DNA from: Fructilactobacillus sanfranciscensis DSM 20451
Lineage (GTDB): Bacteria; Bacillota; Bacilli; Lactobacillales; Lactobacillaceae
Direction: 5' to 3'
Length of the DNA stretch: 64,000 nucleotides
Assembly: GCF_001436035.1 (NCBI RefSeq)
Contig: NZ_AYYM01000003.1
Span: 1-64,000 of the forward strand
The notes beneath the pieces are model-generated. The model had not been told where the DNA came from. It saw only the letters and a list, made by a program, of their open reading frames with translations, and searched no databases. This document shows, piece by piece, positions 1-8,336 of the stretch (position 1 is its first letter; the number at the start of each line of letters is the position of its first letter). The position numbers were made by a program, and so were the translations under genes.

Positions 1-39
1 AGGAATCAGCTTACATCCAAAAAAGAGAAACGAAGATAA
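1..39 (+). CDS. Possible 3' end of an upstream gene (partial)
   Basis: Frame 1 reads twelve residues ending in a Lys/Arg-rich tail (KKEKRR) and stops at TAA 37-39. A terminator follows about 28 bases later, which is what the end of a gene on the same strand would look like. There is too little sequence to name a product, and the frame could be fortuitous. Confidence 0.35.
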   Translation, partial: RNQLTSKKEKRR

Positions 40-66
40 ATAATAAATATTTTTTATAAATTAGTC

Positions 67-109
67 TAAAAAAGCGATTGAATTCTATCTGAGTTAAATC
101 GCTTTTTGT
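67..109 (+). terminator. Rho-independent terminator
   Basis: An AAAAAGCGATT arm pairs with AATCGCTTTTT across a short loop and ends in a T-run. It separates the gene entering from the left from the carAB promoter. Confidence 0.75.
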
Positions 110-117
110 AATCTATC

Positions 118-146
118 TTGACTTTTGCACCTTTTAAAAGTAAGAT
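118..146 (+). promoter_or_regulatory. carAB promoter
   Basis: TTGACT (118-123), a 17-base spacer and TAAGAT (141-146) form a near-consensus vegetative promoter. Transcription would start near 153 and produce a leader of about 180 nucleotides before carA. Confidence 0.7.
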
Positions 147-227
147 TATGAGAAAAGAACTGATGGTTTTAAGTGCATCCCGTGAGATGTCAAAATCATC
201 TGATTAACACTACGCATATTGTCAATT

Positions 228-313
228 TAAAGTTTCCAGTGAGGAACCAATTGAAAGCTAATAATGATAATCAATTGGGCTACTAACTCGGAAACTGGTT
301 AGTAGCTTTTTAT
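228..313 (+). promoter_or_regulatory. PyrR-type transcription attenuator of carAB
   Basis: TCCAGTGAGG (235-244) matches the conserved loop of PyrR-binding RNA. A terminator hairpin (GCTACTAAC / GTTAGTAGC, 279-306) is followed by a T-run. AGTTTCC (231-237) can pair with GGAAACT (290-296), which lies in the terminator loop region, to form the competing antiterminator. CCAATTGA / TCAATTGG (247-254 / 271-278) adds another hairpin. In this family UMP-bound PyrR stabilises the anti-antiterminator and so favours termination, which implies pyrimidine rather than arginine control. Confidence 0.8.
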
Positions 314-336
314 TTGTCTAAAATTTGGAGGATGGC

Positions 337-1434
337 ATGAAAAAACGGTACTTAGTCTTAGAAGACGGAAATATTTATACTGGGGAAGCTTTCGGTGGCG
401 ACAAGGAAACAGTCGGTGAGTTAGTTTTCAGTACCGGAATGTCCGGGTATCAACAATCAATTTCAGACCAATCATACAATGGTGAAATTTTAATGTTTAC
501 CTATCCCTTGATTGGAAACTACGGGATTAATCGAGACAACCTAGAATCAGCAACACCTACTTGTAAAGGGGTAGTTGTCAGTGAAATTGCACGTCGAACT
601 GCTAACTGGCGAATGAGTATGACCCTTCCAGAATATTTAAAACAAGAAAACATTCCTGGAATTAGTGGAATTGATACTCGTGCAATCACAAAACACATTC
701 GTGAACATGGAGCAATGAAGGCTGCCATTTTAAATCACATTGATGATGATAGTGTTGCTAAATTAAAAGCGACTGAATTAAGTCATAATGAAATTCCAGA
801 AAGTGCCACTAGTAATGCATATCCTGCTCCTGCAATGGGACGTCGGGTAGTCGTAATTGATTTTGGTCTTAAATATTCAATCTTACGTGAATTAGCCAAA
901 CGTGATTGTGATGTAGTCGTGCTTCCTCCAACTGCGACAATTCAAGACATCGAAAACTTTAATCCAGATGGGGTCATGCTTACAAATGGACCTGGAGATC
1001 CAACTGACGTGCCAGAATCAACGCTTGAAATGATTCGACAAGCTGAACAAAAATATCCTTTATTTGGAATTTGTATGGGTAACCAATTGTTTGCCCTTGC
1101 TAATGGTGCTAAAACTAAAAAAATGAAATTTGGTCATCGTGGGTTTAATCATCCCGTCCGTAACCTAGAAACTGGACGAATTGATTTTACTTCACAAAAT
1201 CATGGTTATATGGTTGACCGTGACTCAGTTAAAGGAACAGATTTAAAAGTCATTTTAGAAGAAATCAACGATGGAACAGTGGAAGGTCTACAACATACTA
1301 AGCTACCAGCTTTTTCTGCACAATTTCATCCAGATGCTGCTCCGGGACCACATGACGCTGATTATCTTTTTGATGTTTTCATGAAGATGATGGACGATAA
1401 GCAACTCGATTGGACAAGAAAGGTGAGCGAATAA
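337..1434 (+). CDS. carA: Carbamoyl-phosphate synthase small subunit
   Basis: Glutaminase subunit that hydrolyses glutamine and passes ammonia to CarB for carbamoyl phosphate, the first step to pyrimidines and arginine. The 365-residue length is normal. The N-terminal CPSase domain (about 1-140) precedes a class I glutamine amidotransferase domain (about 170-355). The nucleophile is Cys246 in GICMGNQ and the catalytic His is 331. Two positions are unusual: Asn in GNQ where GHQ is usual, and Asp333 (FHPD) where the triad normally has Glu. The start chosen is ATG 337, five bases after GGAGG (327-331); an in-frame TTG at 325 overlaps the ribosome site. It overlaps carB by one base (TAATG) and lies under the PyrR-type leader. 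Confidence 0.95.
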   Translation: MKKRYLVLEDGNIYTGEAFGGDKETVGELVFSTGMSGYQQSISDQSYNGEILMFTYPLIGNYGINRDNLESATPTCKGVVVSEIARRTANWRMSMTLPEYLKQENIPGISGIDTRAITKHIREHGAMKAAILNHIDDDSVAKLKATELSHNEIPESATSNAYPAPAMGRRVVVIDFGLKYSILRELAKRDCDVVVLPPTATIQDIENFNPDGVMLTNGPGDPTDVPESTLEMIRQAEQKYPLFGICMGNQLFALANGAKTKKMKFGHRGFNHPVRNLETGRIDFTSQNHGYMVDRDSVKGTDLKVILEEINDGTVEGLQHTKLPAFSAQFHPDAAPGPHDADYLFDVFMKMMDDKQLDWTRKVSE

Positions 1435-4433
1435 TGCCTAAAAGAACAGATGTTAAAAAAATTATGGTAATTGGTTCTGGTCCGATTATTATTGGCCAAG
1501 CCGCTGAATTTGATTATTCAGGAACCCAAGCCTGTCTTGCTTTAAAAGAACTTGGTTATGAAGTAGTGTTGGTAAACTCTAATCCAGCTACCATCATGAC
1601 TGATAAAGAAGTTGCTGATAAAGTTTATATTGAACCATTGACCCTTGATTTTGTTTCTCAAGTTTTGAGAAAAGAACGCCCTGATGCCATTTTACCAACG
1701 CTTGGTGGCCAACAAGGTTTGAACATGGCCAAAGAATTATCTGATTCAGGAATTCTTGATGAAATGAAAATCAAATTATTAGGAACTGATTTGAAGGCCA
1801 TTAACGAAGCCGAAGATCGGGAACAATTCCGTCAATTAATGCGGGACTTAAAGCAACCTGTTCCCAAATCAGTAATTGCTAACACCGTTGATCAAGCGGT
1901 TGCTTTTGCTTCAAAACATGGTTATCCAGTGATTGTTCGTCCAGCCTTTACGATGGGTGGAACAGGTGGTGGAATTGCTGATAATGAAGCACAACTCCGT
2001 GAAATTGCTGACAATGGTTTATATCTCTCACCAGTAACTCAAGTATTAATTGAACAAAGTATCGCTGGTTACAAAGAAATTGAATTTGAAGTAATGCGAG
2101 ATGCCGCTGATAATGCAATGGTGGTTTGTAACATGGAAAACTTCGATCCCGTTGGTATTCATACAGGAGATTCAATTGTTTTTGCTCCAATTCAAACTCT
2201 TTCTGATGATGAAGTGCAAATGTTACGTGATGCTGCTTTGAAAATTATTCGTGCCCTTAAAATTGAAGGGGGCTGTAACGTTCAATTAGCTTTAGATCCC
2301 AATAGTATGAATTACTATGTGATTGAAGTTAATCCACGAGTTAGTCGTTCAAGTGCTTTAGCATCAAAAGCAACTGGTTATCCGATTGCTCGAGTAGCTG
2401 CTAAAATCGCAGTTGGTTTAAACTTAGATGAAATTATGAATCCAGTTACGGGAACCACTTATGCAGAATTTGAACCTGCTTTAGATTATGTCGTATGTAA
2501 AATTCCTCGTTGGCCATTTGATAAGTTCACAAAGGCTGACAGAACTTTAGGAACACAAATGAAGGCCACTGGTGAAGCAATGGCGATTGACCGAAACATT
2601 GAAGGTTCAATTCTAAAAGCCGTGCGTTCATTAGATATTGATTTAACTGACATGGATGATCCTGAATTAGCTAACTTAAGTGATGAGGAATTAGATTGTG
2701 GCATTGTGAAGGCTCAAGATGACCGTTTATTCTATCTCTATGAAGCAATCAAACGGGGTTATTCAATTGAAAAATTAGCGGAAATGACTAAGATTCATAT
2801 TTTCTTCCTTGATAAATTACTTCATATTTATGAAATAGCAGAGGCTTTACGGGAAGGGATTAACGATGTTGATCTTTTACGGATTGCCAAACGAAACGGT
2901 TTTTCGGACGAAAACATTGCTAAATTATGGAATCAAACCGCAGATGAAGTTCGTGATTTGCGAGTTAAAAACGACATTATTCCAGTTTACAAAATGGTTG
3001 ATACTTGTGCTGGTGAATTTGAATCAGAAACACCATACTTTTACAGTACTTACGAATTAGAAAATGAAAGTGTGAAGACAGATCAAGAATCAGTTTTAGT
3101 CTTGGGTTCAGGTCCAATTAGAATTGGACAAGGGGTCGAATTTGATTACGCTACCGTTCATTCAGTGGAAGCCATCAAAAAGGCCGGTTACGAATCTATT
3201 ATTATGAATAATAATCCAGAAACGGTTTCGACTGATTCTTCGATCTCAGACAAACTTTATTTCGAACCACTTACAGTGGAAGAAGTTATGAATGTGATTG
3301 ATTTAGAAAAACCTAAGGGAGTTGTCGTTCAATTCGGGGGACAAACTGCCATTAACTTAGCTGAACCACTTGCCAAACGCGGTGTTAAAATTCTAGGAAC
3401 TTCAGTGGCTGATTTAAATCGGGCAGAAGATCGGGATGAATTTGATAAAGTTATCAAAAAACTTGGAATTCCACAACCAACTGGGGGAATTGCTAGTACT
3501 GTTGCCGAAGCCATTAAATGTGCGGATGAAATTGGTTATCCAATTGTTGTTCGTCCTAGTTATGTGCTTGGTGGACGGGCGATGGAAATCGTTAACAAAC
3601 GTGCCGACATGGAAAACTACATGCGGAATGCCGTAAAAGTTTCTAACGATCATCCGGTCTTAATTGATCAATATTTAACTGGTAAAGAATGTGAAGTTGA
3701 TGCCATTAGTGATGGAAAAGACGTTTTGATTCCTGGAATTATGGAACATATCGAAAGAGCTGGTGTCCATTCTGGAGATTCAATGGCTGTTTACCCAGCG
3801 CAAACTCTTTCCCAAAAGGTTAAAGATCAAATTATTAAGTATACAAAAGAATTATCTCTTGAACTGGGTTGTATCGGTTTAATGAATATTCAATTTATTG
3901 TGCATAATGAAGAAGTTTATGTAATCGAAGTTAACCCCCGTGCTAGTCGGACCGTTCCGTTCTTGAGTAAAGTAACCGGAATTTCAATGGCGCAAGTAGC
4001 AACTAACATTATTTTGGGTCAATCCTTAGCAAAACAAGGTTACAAATCAGGTCTTGCACCAGAAAGTAAATTAATCCATGTGAAAGCACCAGTCTTCTCA
4101 TTTTCAAAATTAAATGATGTTGACAGCTTATTGGGACCCGAAATGAAATCAACGGGGGAAGTGATGGGTTCTGATGTTACTTTGTCTAAGGCACTTTACA
4201 AATCCTTTGAAGCCGCAAAACTTCATGTCCCAGATCACGGTAAAATCTTGTTTACTGTTAAAGATGGCGATAAAGCAGAAACGGATGCTCTAGCAAAACG
4301 TTTTTGGGATTTAGGTTACCAAATTTTAGCCACTGAAGGAACTGCCAAAGCCCTTGAAAAGGCTGGTGTTCCCGTAACTACAGTTGGTAAGCTGGGCGAA
4401 GAAGATAGTTTATTAAAACAAATGATGGATTAG
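1434..4433 (+). CDS. carB: Carbamoyl-phosphate synthase large subunit, truncated by an in-frame TAG
   Basis: Synthase subunit that uses bicarbonate, ATP and ammonia from CarA. Both homologous ATP-grasp halves are intact; each opens with an S-GPI-IGQ-EFDY motif near residues 15-30 and about 555-570. The start is ATG 1434, overlapping the carA stop, with AAAGGTGA upstream. The frame ends after 999 residues at TAG 4431-4433, inside the C-terminal MGS-like allosteric domain. The same frame continues for 57 more family-like codons to TAA 4605-4607, giving the usual family length of about 1057. Catalytic domains should be made, but part of the UMP-binding regulatory domain is missing. Whether the product folds and works is not visible here. 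Confidence 0.9.
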   Translation: MPKRTDVKKIMVIGSGPIIIGQAAEFDYSGTQACLALKELGYEVVLVNSNPATIMTDKEVADKVYIEPLTLDFVSQVLRKERPDAILPTLGGQQGLNMAKELSDSGILDEMKIKLLGTDLKAINEAEDREQFRQLMRDLKQPVPKSVIANTVDQAVAFASKHGYPVIVRPAFTMGGTGGGIADNEAQLREIADNGLYLSPVTQVLIEQSIAGYKEIEFEVMRDAADNAMVVCNMENFDPVGIHTGDSIVFAPIQTLSDDEVQMLRDAALKIIRALKIEGGCNVQLALDPNSMNYYVIEVNPRVSRSSALASKATGYPIARVAAKIAVGLNLDEIMNPVTGTTYAEFEPALDYVVCKIPRWPFDKFTKADRTLGTQMKATGEAMAIDRNIEGSILKAVRSLDIDLTDMDDPELANLSDEELDCGIVKAQDDRLFYLYEAIKRGYSIEKLAEMTKIHIFFLDKLLHIYEIAEALREGINDVDLLRIAKRNGFSDENIAKLWNQTADEVRDLRVKNDIIPVYKMVDTCAGEFESETPYFYSTYELENESVKTDQESVLVLGSGPIRIGQGVEFDYATVHSVEAIKKAGYESIIMNNNPETVSTDSSISDKLYFEPLTVEEVMNVIDLEKPKGVVVQFGGQTAINLAEPLAKRGVKILGTSVADLNRAEDRDEFDKVIKKLGIPQPTGGIASTVAEAIKCADEIGYPIVVRPSYVLGGRAMEIVNKRADMENYMRNAVKVSNDHPVLIDQYLTGKECEVDAISDGKDVLIPGIMEHIERAGVHSGDSMAVYPAQTLSQKVKDQIIKYTKELSLELGCIGLMNIQFIVHNEEVYVIEVNPRASRTVPFLSKVTGISMAQVATNIILGQSLAKQGYKSGLAPESKLIHVKAPVFSFSKLNDVDSLLGPEMKSTGEVMGSDVTLSKALYKSFEAAKLHVPDHGKILFTVKDGDKAETDALAKRFWDLGYQILATEGTAKALEKAGVPVTTVGKLGEEDSLLKQMMD

Positions 4434-4607
4434 AAGATTCAAATGGTGGTAAATACTATTTCGAACGAAAAGGAAAGTGAAGATGATGGTGCTCGCATTC
4501 GGAGTGCTGCTATTTCTCACGATATTCCATTATTTACCTCTTTAGATACAGTGGAAGCAATCTTACAAGTTTTAGAATCACAATCATTTACAACGCAAAG
4601 TTTATAA
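4434..4607 (+). pseudogene. carB: Detached C-terminus of carB
   Basis: Directly after TAG 4431-4433 the same frame encodes KIQMVVNTIS, then IRSAAISHDIPLFTSLDT and a closing VLESQSFTTQSL before TAA. This is the standard end of CarB, including the conserved RR/RSAA and PLFTSLDT segments of the allosteric domain. No frameshift is needed, so a single base substitution (for example CAG to TAG) explains the break. No start codon with a good ribosome site precedes the fragment. Confidence 0.85.
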
Positions 4608-4620
4608 TTTAAGTAAAAAA

Positions 4621-4678
4621 AGACTACACTACCTGTTAGGTTAAATTAAGTAACATAGCAGATAATGTAGTTTTTTTT
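4621..4678 (+). terminator. carAB terminator
   Basis: ACTACA...CTG (4622 on) pairs imperfectly with CAG...TGTAGT and is followed by eight T residues. It lies just after the original carB stop at 4607, which supports the view that carB once ended there. Confidence 0.65.
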
Positions 4679-4751
4679 ACCGAAGTTCAAAAGACTAAAT
4701 AAAAATCGTATAATTAAAATAATTATAAAATATTATAAAAGTGGTGAAAAA

Positions 4752-5260
4752 ATGAAAAATAATGTAACAATGCGTGATGTGGCTGAACTTTCATGAGTAT
4801 CAAGTGCAACTGTTTCGAGATATCTAAATGGTAAAAATAAGCACCTATCGTTAAAAACAGCCGAAAAAGTTAAAGATGCGATTAAAAAATTAAAGTATAC
4901 CCCTGATGAGGCAGCAAGAAATTTAGTAACAAAAAAAGTAATTTAATTGCTGTGTTAGTAGCTAACGTTAACGATTATTTTTCGACTGAAATATTTAAGG
5001 GAGTTAGTTCATCATTAAGAAAAAAAGGCTATACAGCAGTAATGCTTGACTCTAATAATGATTTAAAAAATGAATTGGAAATGCTTTTATCAATTAGTAC
5101 ACAGCATATTTTTGGTGGAATAATTTTGCAACCGTTAAATACTAACTTAAATCTTTTAGAAGAAAACTTATTCAACAATATTTCAACTGTAGTAGTTGAT
5201 CGAGAGATTGAAAATGGTTTATGGTCGAGCGTTGTTACGGATAATTTTTATTGCCTTTGA
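4752..5260 (+). pseudogene. LacI/GalR-family regulator, decayed
   Basis: From ATG 4752 the frame reads a classic LacI helix-turn-helix (TMRDVAELS stop VSSATVSRYLNGK) interrupted by TGA at codon 15. The hinge follows (TPDEAARNLVTKK). At 4931-4938 a run of seven A residues shifts the frame; an eighth A would restore SNLIAVLVANVNDYF, the normal start of the periplasmic-binding-like core. The core then runs to about residue 165 (VVVDREIENG...VVTDN) and stops, so the sugar-binding C-terminus is missing. Three lesions make this a dead gene. The ligand is unknown. Confidence 0.85.
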
Positions 5261-5350
5261 TGTACGTTCCTACACTACTTGCTGTTTCAACTGATATTAC
5301 TCAGTCTTGGAACGTTTGGGGACTTGATTATATGAAAGTAGCACCACGTA
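5261..5350 (+). other. Unassigned coding-like remnant
   Basis: One frame between the LacI remnant and the dehydrogenase tail reads YVPTLLAVSTDITQ then SWNVWGLDYMKVAPRS. It looks like protein sequence and has no start or ribosome site. I do not recognise the family. It is probably another gene fragment left by deletions. Confidence 0.3.
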
Positions 5351-5497
5351 GCTTACTTAAGTTTAGATAATGTATTATTAACTCCTCATATTGCTTCAAA
5401 TACGGTTGAATGCATGAATCGGATGGCCTATGATGCCGCTAGTGAAATTGTTAGAGTTTCAGAAGGTGAACAACCTTTATGGAATGTTGCTAAATAA
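5351..5497 (+). pseudogene. C-terminal remnant of a D-isomer-specific 2-hydroxyacid dehydrogenase
   Basis: Forty-eight codons ending at TAA 5495-5497 read LDNVLLTPHIASNTVECMNR and on to WNVAK. LLTPHIAS-T contains the catalytic-His segment near the end of 2-hydroxyacid dehydrogenases. The rest of the gene (NAD-binding and substrate domains) is absent, so this is a deletion remnant. Its place downstream of a LacI-type remnant suggests a lost sugar-acid operon, which is inference only. Confidence 0.75.
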
Positions 5498-5505
5498 GAA
5501 TATAT

Positions 5506-5547
5506 AAAAAAAGCTAACCACAACAAATTTTGTGATTAGCTTTTTTC
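5506..5547. terminator. Bidirectional terminator before tyrS end
   Basis: AAAAAAGCTAA...CACAA pairs with TTGTG...TTAGCTTTTTT, with A- and T-runs on both sides. It can serve the decayed plus-strand locus and tyrS, which converges from the right. Confidence 0.8.
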
Positions 5548-5553
5548 GTGATG

Positions 5554-6807
5554 TTATTTAACTTTTGCTAAGAAATGTTTCTTCTTTCCGCGACGTACAA
5601 TTACGTATTTACCGTCAAAGTTGTCAGCAGGATTAATTTCAGTTTCGACATCAGTTACTTTAACTCCATTAACGGTGATAGCACCGTTAGTAACGTCTTC
5701 ACGAGCTTGTCGTTTTGACTTGTCAACGCCTAGTTCCATGATTAAGTCAACGATGTTAATTGGAGTGTTACTAATTTCTGAAGTAGGAACCCCATTAAAG
5801 GCTTGCGCAACTTCAGCGGTTGAAAGTTTTTGGACATTACCTTTGAAGAGGATGGCAGAAATTCGTTCCGCATTTTCTACAGCTTCCTTACCGTGCACGA
5901 ATTCAGTGACTTGTTCAGCTAGGACTTTTTGGGCTTCACGTTTCCAAGGCTCGGCCTTCACTTTTTCAGCTAAAGCATCGATTTGGTCTTTATCCAAGAA
6001 AGTAAAGTATTTCAAGTATTTGATAACGTCACGGTCATCTTGGTTAAACCAGAATTGGTAAAATTCGTAAGTAGATGTTTTTTCTGGATCAAGCCAGACA
6101 GCACCACCAGCTGTTTTACCGAATTTAGTTCCATCGGCTTTAACCATTAATGGAATCGTTAAACCAAATACTTTAGCATCAGGACCAGCTAAACGATGAA
6201 TTAGATCAGTTCCAGCTGTAATGTTTCCCCATTGGTCAGAACCACCAATTTCTAGTTGTACGTGATGATTTTTGTATAGGTGGTAGAAATCAAAGGCTTG
6301 GAGAATTTGGTAAGTGAATTCTGTGAAAGAAATTCCTTGATCTAAACGACTAGCAACAACGTCTTTCGCTAACATGGTGTTAACGTTGAATAACTTTCCG
6401 TAGTCTCGCAAGAAATCAAGTAAACTAACGTCTTTAGTCCAATCGTAATTGTTAACGATGGTAATATCAGAGTTTCTACCAAAGAGTTTTTTCATCTGTT
6501 TGGTTAAAGCAACTTCATTATGATGAACTTGTTCCATGGTTTGAAGTTGACGTTCCGACTTTCGGCCACTAGGATCACCAATCGAACCAGTGGCACCACC
6601 GATTAAAATGTAAGGGTGATGACCGTAACGAGCAAATCGTTCCAAAATCATGAAGGGAATTAAATGACCGATGTGCATACTGTTACCAGTGGGATCAGTA
6701 CCACAGTAAAGGGCAATTTTATGGTCAGCAATTTCTTTGGCTAAACCTTCAGCATCAGTTTCTTGATTAATGGCACCACGCCATTGTAAATCTTCTAAAA
6801 TATCCAT
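5554..6807 (-). CDS. tyrS: Tyrosyl-tRNA synthetase
   Basis: Class I synthetase that charges tRNA-Tyr in the cytoplasm. The HIGH motif appears as HIGHLIPF after an ALYCGTDPTG nucleotide-binding start, and the KMSKS loop appears as KFGKTAGG. A C-terminal S4-like RNA-binding domain covers roughly residues 350-417 (SKRQAREDV...VNG). Length 417 is normal. The start is ATG at 6807, preceded by GGAGG at 6813-6817; longer readings would run back into the T-box terminator. The upstream T-box predicts induction by uncharged tRNA-Tyr. Confidence 0.97.
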   Translation of the reverse strand: MDILEDLQWRGAINQETDAEGLAKEIADHKIALYCGTDPTGNSMHIGHLIPFMILERFARYGHHPYILIGGATGSIGDPSGRKSERQLQTMEQVHHNEVALTKQMKKLFGRNSDITIVNNYDWTKDVSLLDFLRDYGKLFNVNTMLAKDVVASRLDQGISFTEFTYQILQAFDFYHLYKNHHVQLEIGGSDQWGNITAGTDLIHRLAGPDAKVFGLTIPLMVKADGTKFGKTAGGAVWLDPEKTSTYEFYQFWFNQDDRDVIKYLKYFTFLDKDQIDALAEKVKAEPWKREAQKVLAEQVTEFVHGKEAVENAERISAILFKGNVQKLSTAEVAQAFNGVPTSEISNTPINIVDLIMELGVDKSKRQAREDVTNGAITVNGVKVTDVETEINPADNFDGKYVIVRRGKKKHFLAKVK

Positions 6808-6828
6808 GTTATCCTCCAATTTGAGTGT

Positions 6829-7008
6829 AAAAAAATCCCTATAGCAACTGCTATAGGGACGCAAATTTGCGCGGTACCACCCACGTTTAGACCGAAGTCT
6901 ACACTCATTAATATTTAATTTTTAAAGGTTAGGTAATTCATTTTATTTCCTGCATGGCTTGCAGCAACCGCCAATTCTCTGACATCACAGAAATAAAACT
7001 ATTTAATA
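6829..7008 (-). promoter_or_regulatory. T-box leader of tyrS
   Basis: On the minus strand the invariant T-box GGGTGGTACCGCG lies at 6870-6882. It is followed by a terminator (CCCTATAGCA / TGCTATAGGG, then seven T residues, 6829-6859). A small stem with a TTCG loop (TAGAC / GTCTA) sits just 5' of the T-box, as stem III does. An AGAGA motif and a GAAT-TAC segment fit stem I; TAC (6933-6935 on the plus strand) is the likely Tyr specifier codon. Uncharged tRNA-Tyr would favour antitermination. Confidence 0.9.
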
Positions 7009-7013
7009 CAGTA

Positions 7014-7042
7014 ATCTTAACATAACACTTAAAATTCGACAA
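7014..7042 (-). promoter_or_regulatory. tyrS promoter
   Basis: On the minus strand TTGTCG (7042-7037), a 17-base spacer and TAAGAT (7019-7014) form a good promoter immediately upstream of the T-box leader. It lies between tyrS and the end of the phosphatase gene, so the two genes are probably transcribed separately. Confidence 0.6.
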
Positions 7043-7044
7043 TT

Positions 7045-7839
7045 TTAATCTAAATAATAAGTTTTAAGTTTATCAATATCTTCATCAGTTAAATCTAAAC
7101 CATCATGTAAGAAATTCTGCATGTTACCATAATGTTTTGTGATTTCCTCTAAAGCAGCATCCAAGAAGACCATGTTAACGCTGTATAGGGTCTTTAAATT
7201 GTTAGCAGCGTGTTCAGAAAAACCAGCTGTTCGAACTTCTTGGACTTTTCGTCCAATCACATCTTTGACAACATCGTTGGTAAGAATATAGTCTTTACGG
7301 ATGGTCTCCATATCGACACCTAATGCAGCTAAAATGAAAACAGCTGACATTCCGGTCCGATCTTTTCCAGCAGTACAATGGAAAAGGACTGATTGACCGT
7401 CAATTTTATTTTCTAATAAGACCATGAATAATTCATGGAATGCTTTACGACAAGGAGCTTGGGTAATCATTTGGCGATATACCTCTTCCATGTGTTGCAT
7501 TCCATATTCGGGATGTTCTTCTACAAGTTGATGAAATTCTTCTGGGTCTTGGGAATTATCAGTTCGATCTTCGTTAAAGACGGGATCAAAAATATAGTGA
7601 AGTTTGCTACCATCAACAAGATCTTTAACATCTTTGACCTCTTGAGCAGAGCGAAGATCAACGTCATAACGGACTCCATAATCTTCTAAAAATTGAACTT
7701 CGCGATCATTAATGAAGCCTAAGCTACCAGAACGAAGTAACTTATGCCATTTAATGTGGTGACCGTCCATTGTTTGATAGCCACCTAATTCACGAACATT
7801 ATCGGCATTATCAAGATTAATTACACGTTTGTTTTCCAT
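7045..7839 (-). CDS. Tyrosine/serine protein phosphatase (IphP/LipA-like)
   Basis: Dual-specificity-like phosphatase of 264 residues. The active-site loop HCTAGKDRTGM near residue 155 gives the Cys-x5-Arg signature, with the Lys-Asp pair typical of the bacterial IphP/LipA group, which acts on phosphotyrosine or phosphoinositides. The N-terminus (NVRELGGYQTMDG) is the usual family opening. No signal peptide is seen, so it is cytoplasmic by sequence. ATG 7839 is used. It is divergent from the small gene at 7985. Confidence 0.88.
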   Translation of the reverse strand: MENKRVINLDNADNVRELGGYQTMDGHHIKWHKLLRSGSLGFINDREVQFLEDYGVRYDVDLRSAQEVKDVKDLVDGSKLHYIFDPVFNEDRTDNSQDPEEFHQLVEEHPEYGMQHMEEVYRQMITQAPCRKAFHELFMVLLENKIDGQSVLFHCTAGKDRTGMSAVFILAALGVDMETIRKDYILTNDVVKDVIGRKVQEVRTAGFSEHAANNLKTLYSVNMVFLDAALEEITKHYGNMQNFLHDGLDLTDEDIDKLKTYYLD

Positions 7840-7984
7840 TATTTCACGTCCTTTTATCTGTATTCAGTATGCCTATTATATCACTGTTTTAGACTCACTT
7901 TCATTTGCAAGCTATTTTTGTTTACAAAGCAGAACAATTGGACTAATCTATAAGGATAGAAAACAATTAAGGGGATACATAATT

Positions 7985-8236
7985 ATGGAAATGTCTGAAC
8001 GTCAAATGATTCAAGAAATTTTGAATACTGTCGATGTAATTTATAACTTTGAAAACGTTGATGAAGATACTAACGAATACACGATTTTAATTAATCGCCA
8101 AAATGGTGATGTTCGTGATCTTAACGTGATTAACGATGAAATGAAAAAATACTTTAAAGAAGCTGACTTTGACTACAAAGAAGAAGTTGAACCTGTAGAA
8201 GTTGATGCTGATATTCGTGTTCAAATTAAACGTTAA
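7985..8236 (+). CDS. Small acidic conserved protein, function unknown
   Basis: An 83-residue soluble protein, acidic, with no Cys and no membrane segment (MEMSERQMIQ... to VDADIRVQIKR). The open frame extends upstream, but the start is set at ATG 7985 because AAGGGG lies about 11 bases before it and the upstream extension is hydrophobic and shares the phosphatase promoter region. A second ATG (7991) would shorten it by two residues. I do not recognise the family. It is monocistronic, with its own terminator. Confidence 0.75.
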   Translation: MEMSERQMIQEILNTVDVIYNFENVDEDTNEYTILINRQNGDVRDLNVINDEMKKYFKEADFDYKEEVEPVEVDADIRVQIKR

Positions 8237-8249
8237 TTAGTTAATCGGT

Positions 8250-8281
8250 AAAAGAGAAGTGACAAATGTCGCTTCTTTTTT
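8250..8281 (+). terminator. Rho-independent terminator
   Basis: AAGAGAAGTGAC pairs with GTCGCTTCTTTT over an AAAT loop and ends in a T-run, directly after the 83-residue gene. Confidence 0.8.
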
Positions 8282-8336
8282 GTTGCTAAACAGATCTGAT
8301 GATTAAACAAATTAAAAGCAGAAAGGAGGGAAACTT

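Noticed and set aside
325..336. TTG at 325 as the start of carA
   Set aside because: It overlaps the GGAGG ribosome site that fits ATG 337.
4434..4607. The carB tail as an independent small gene
   Set aside because: It has no start codon or ribosome site and matches the CarB end in frame with the TAG.
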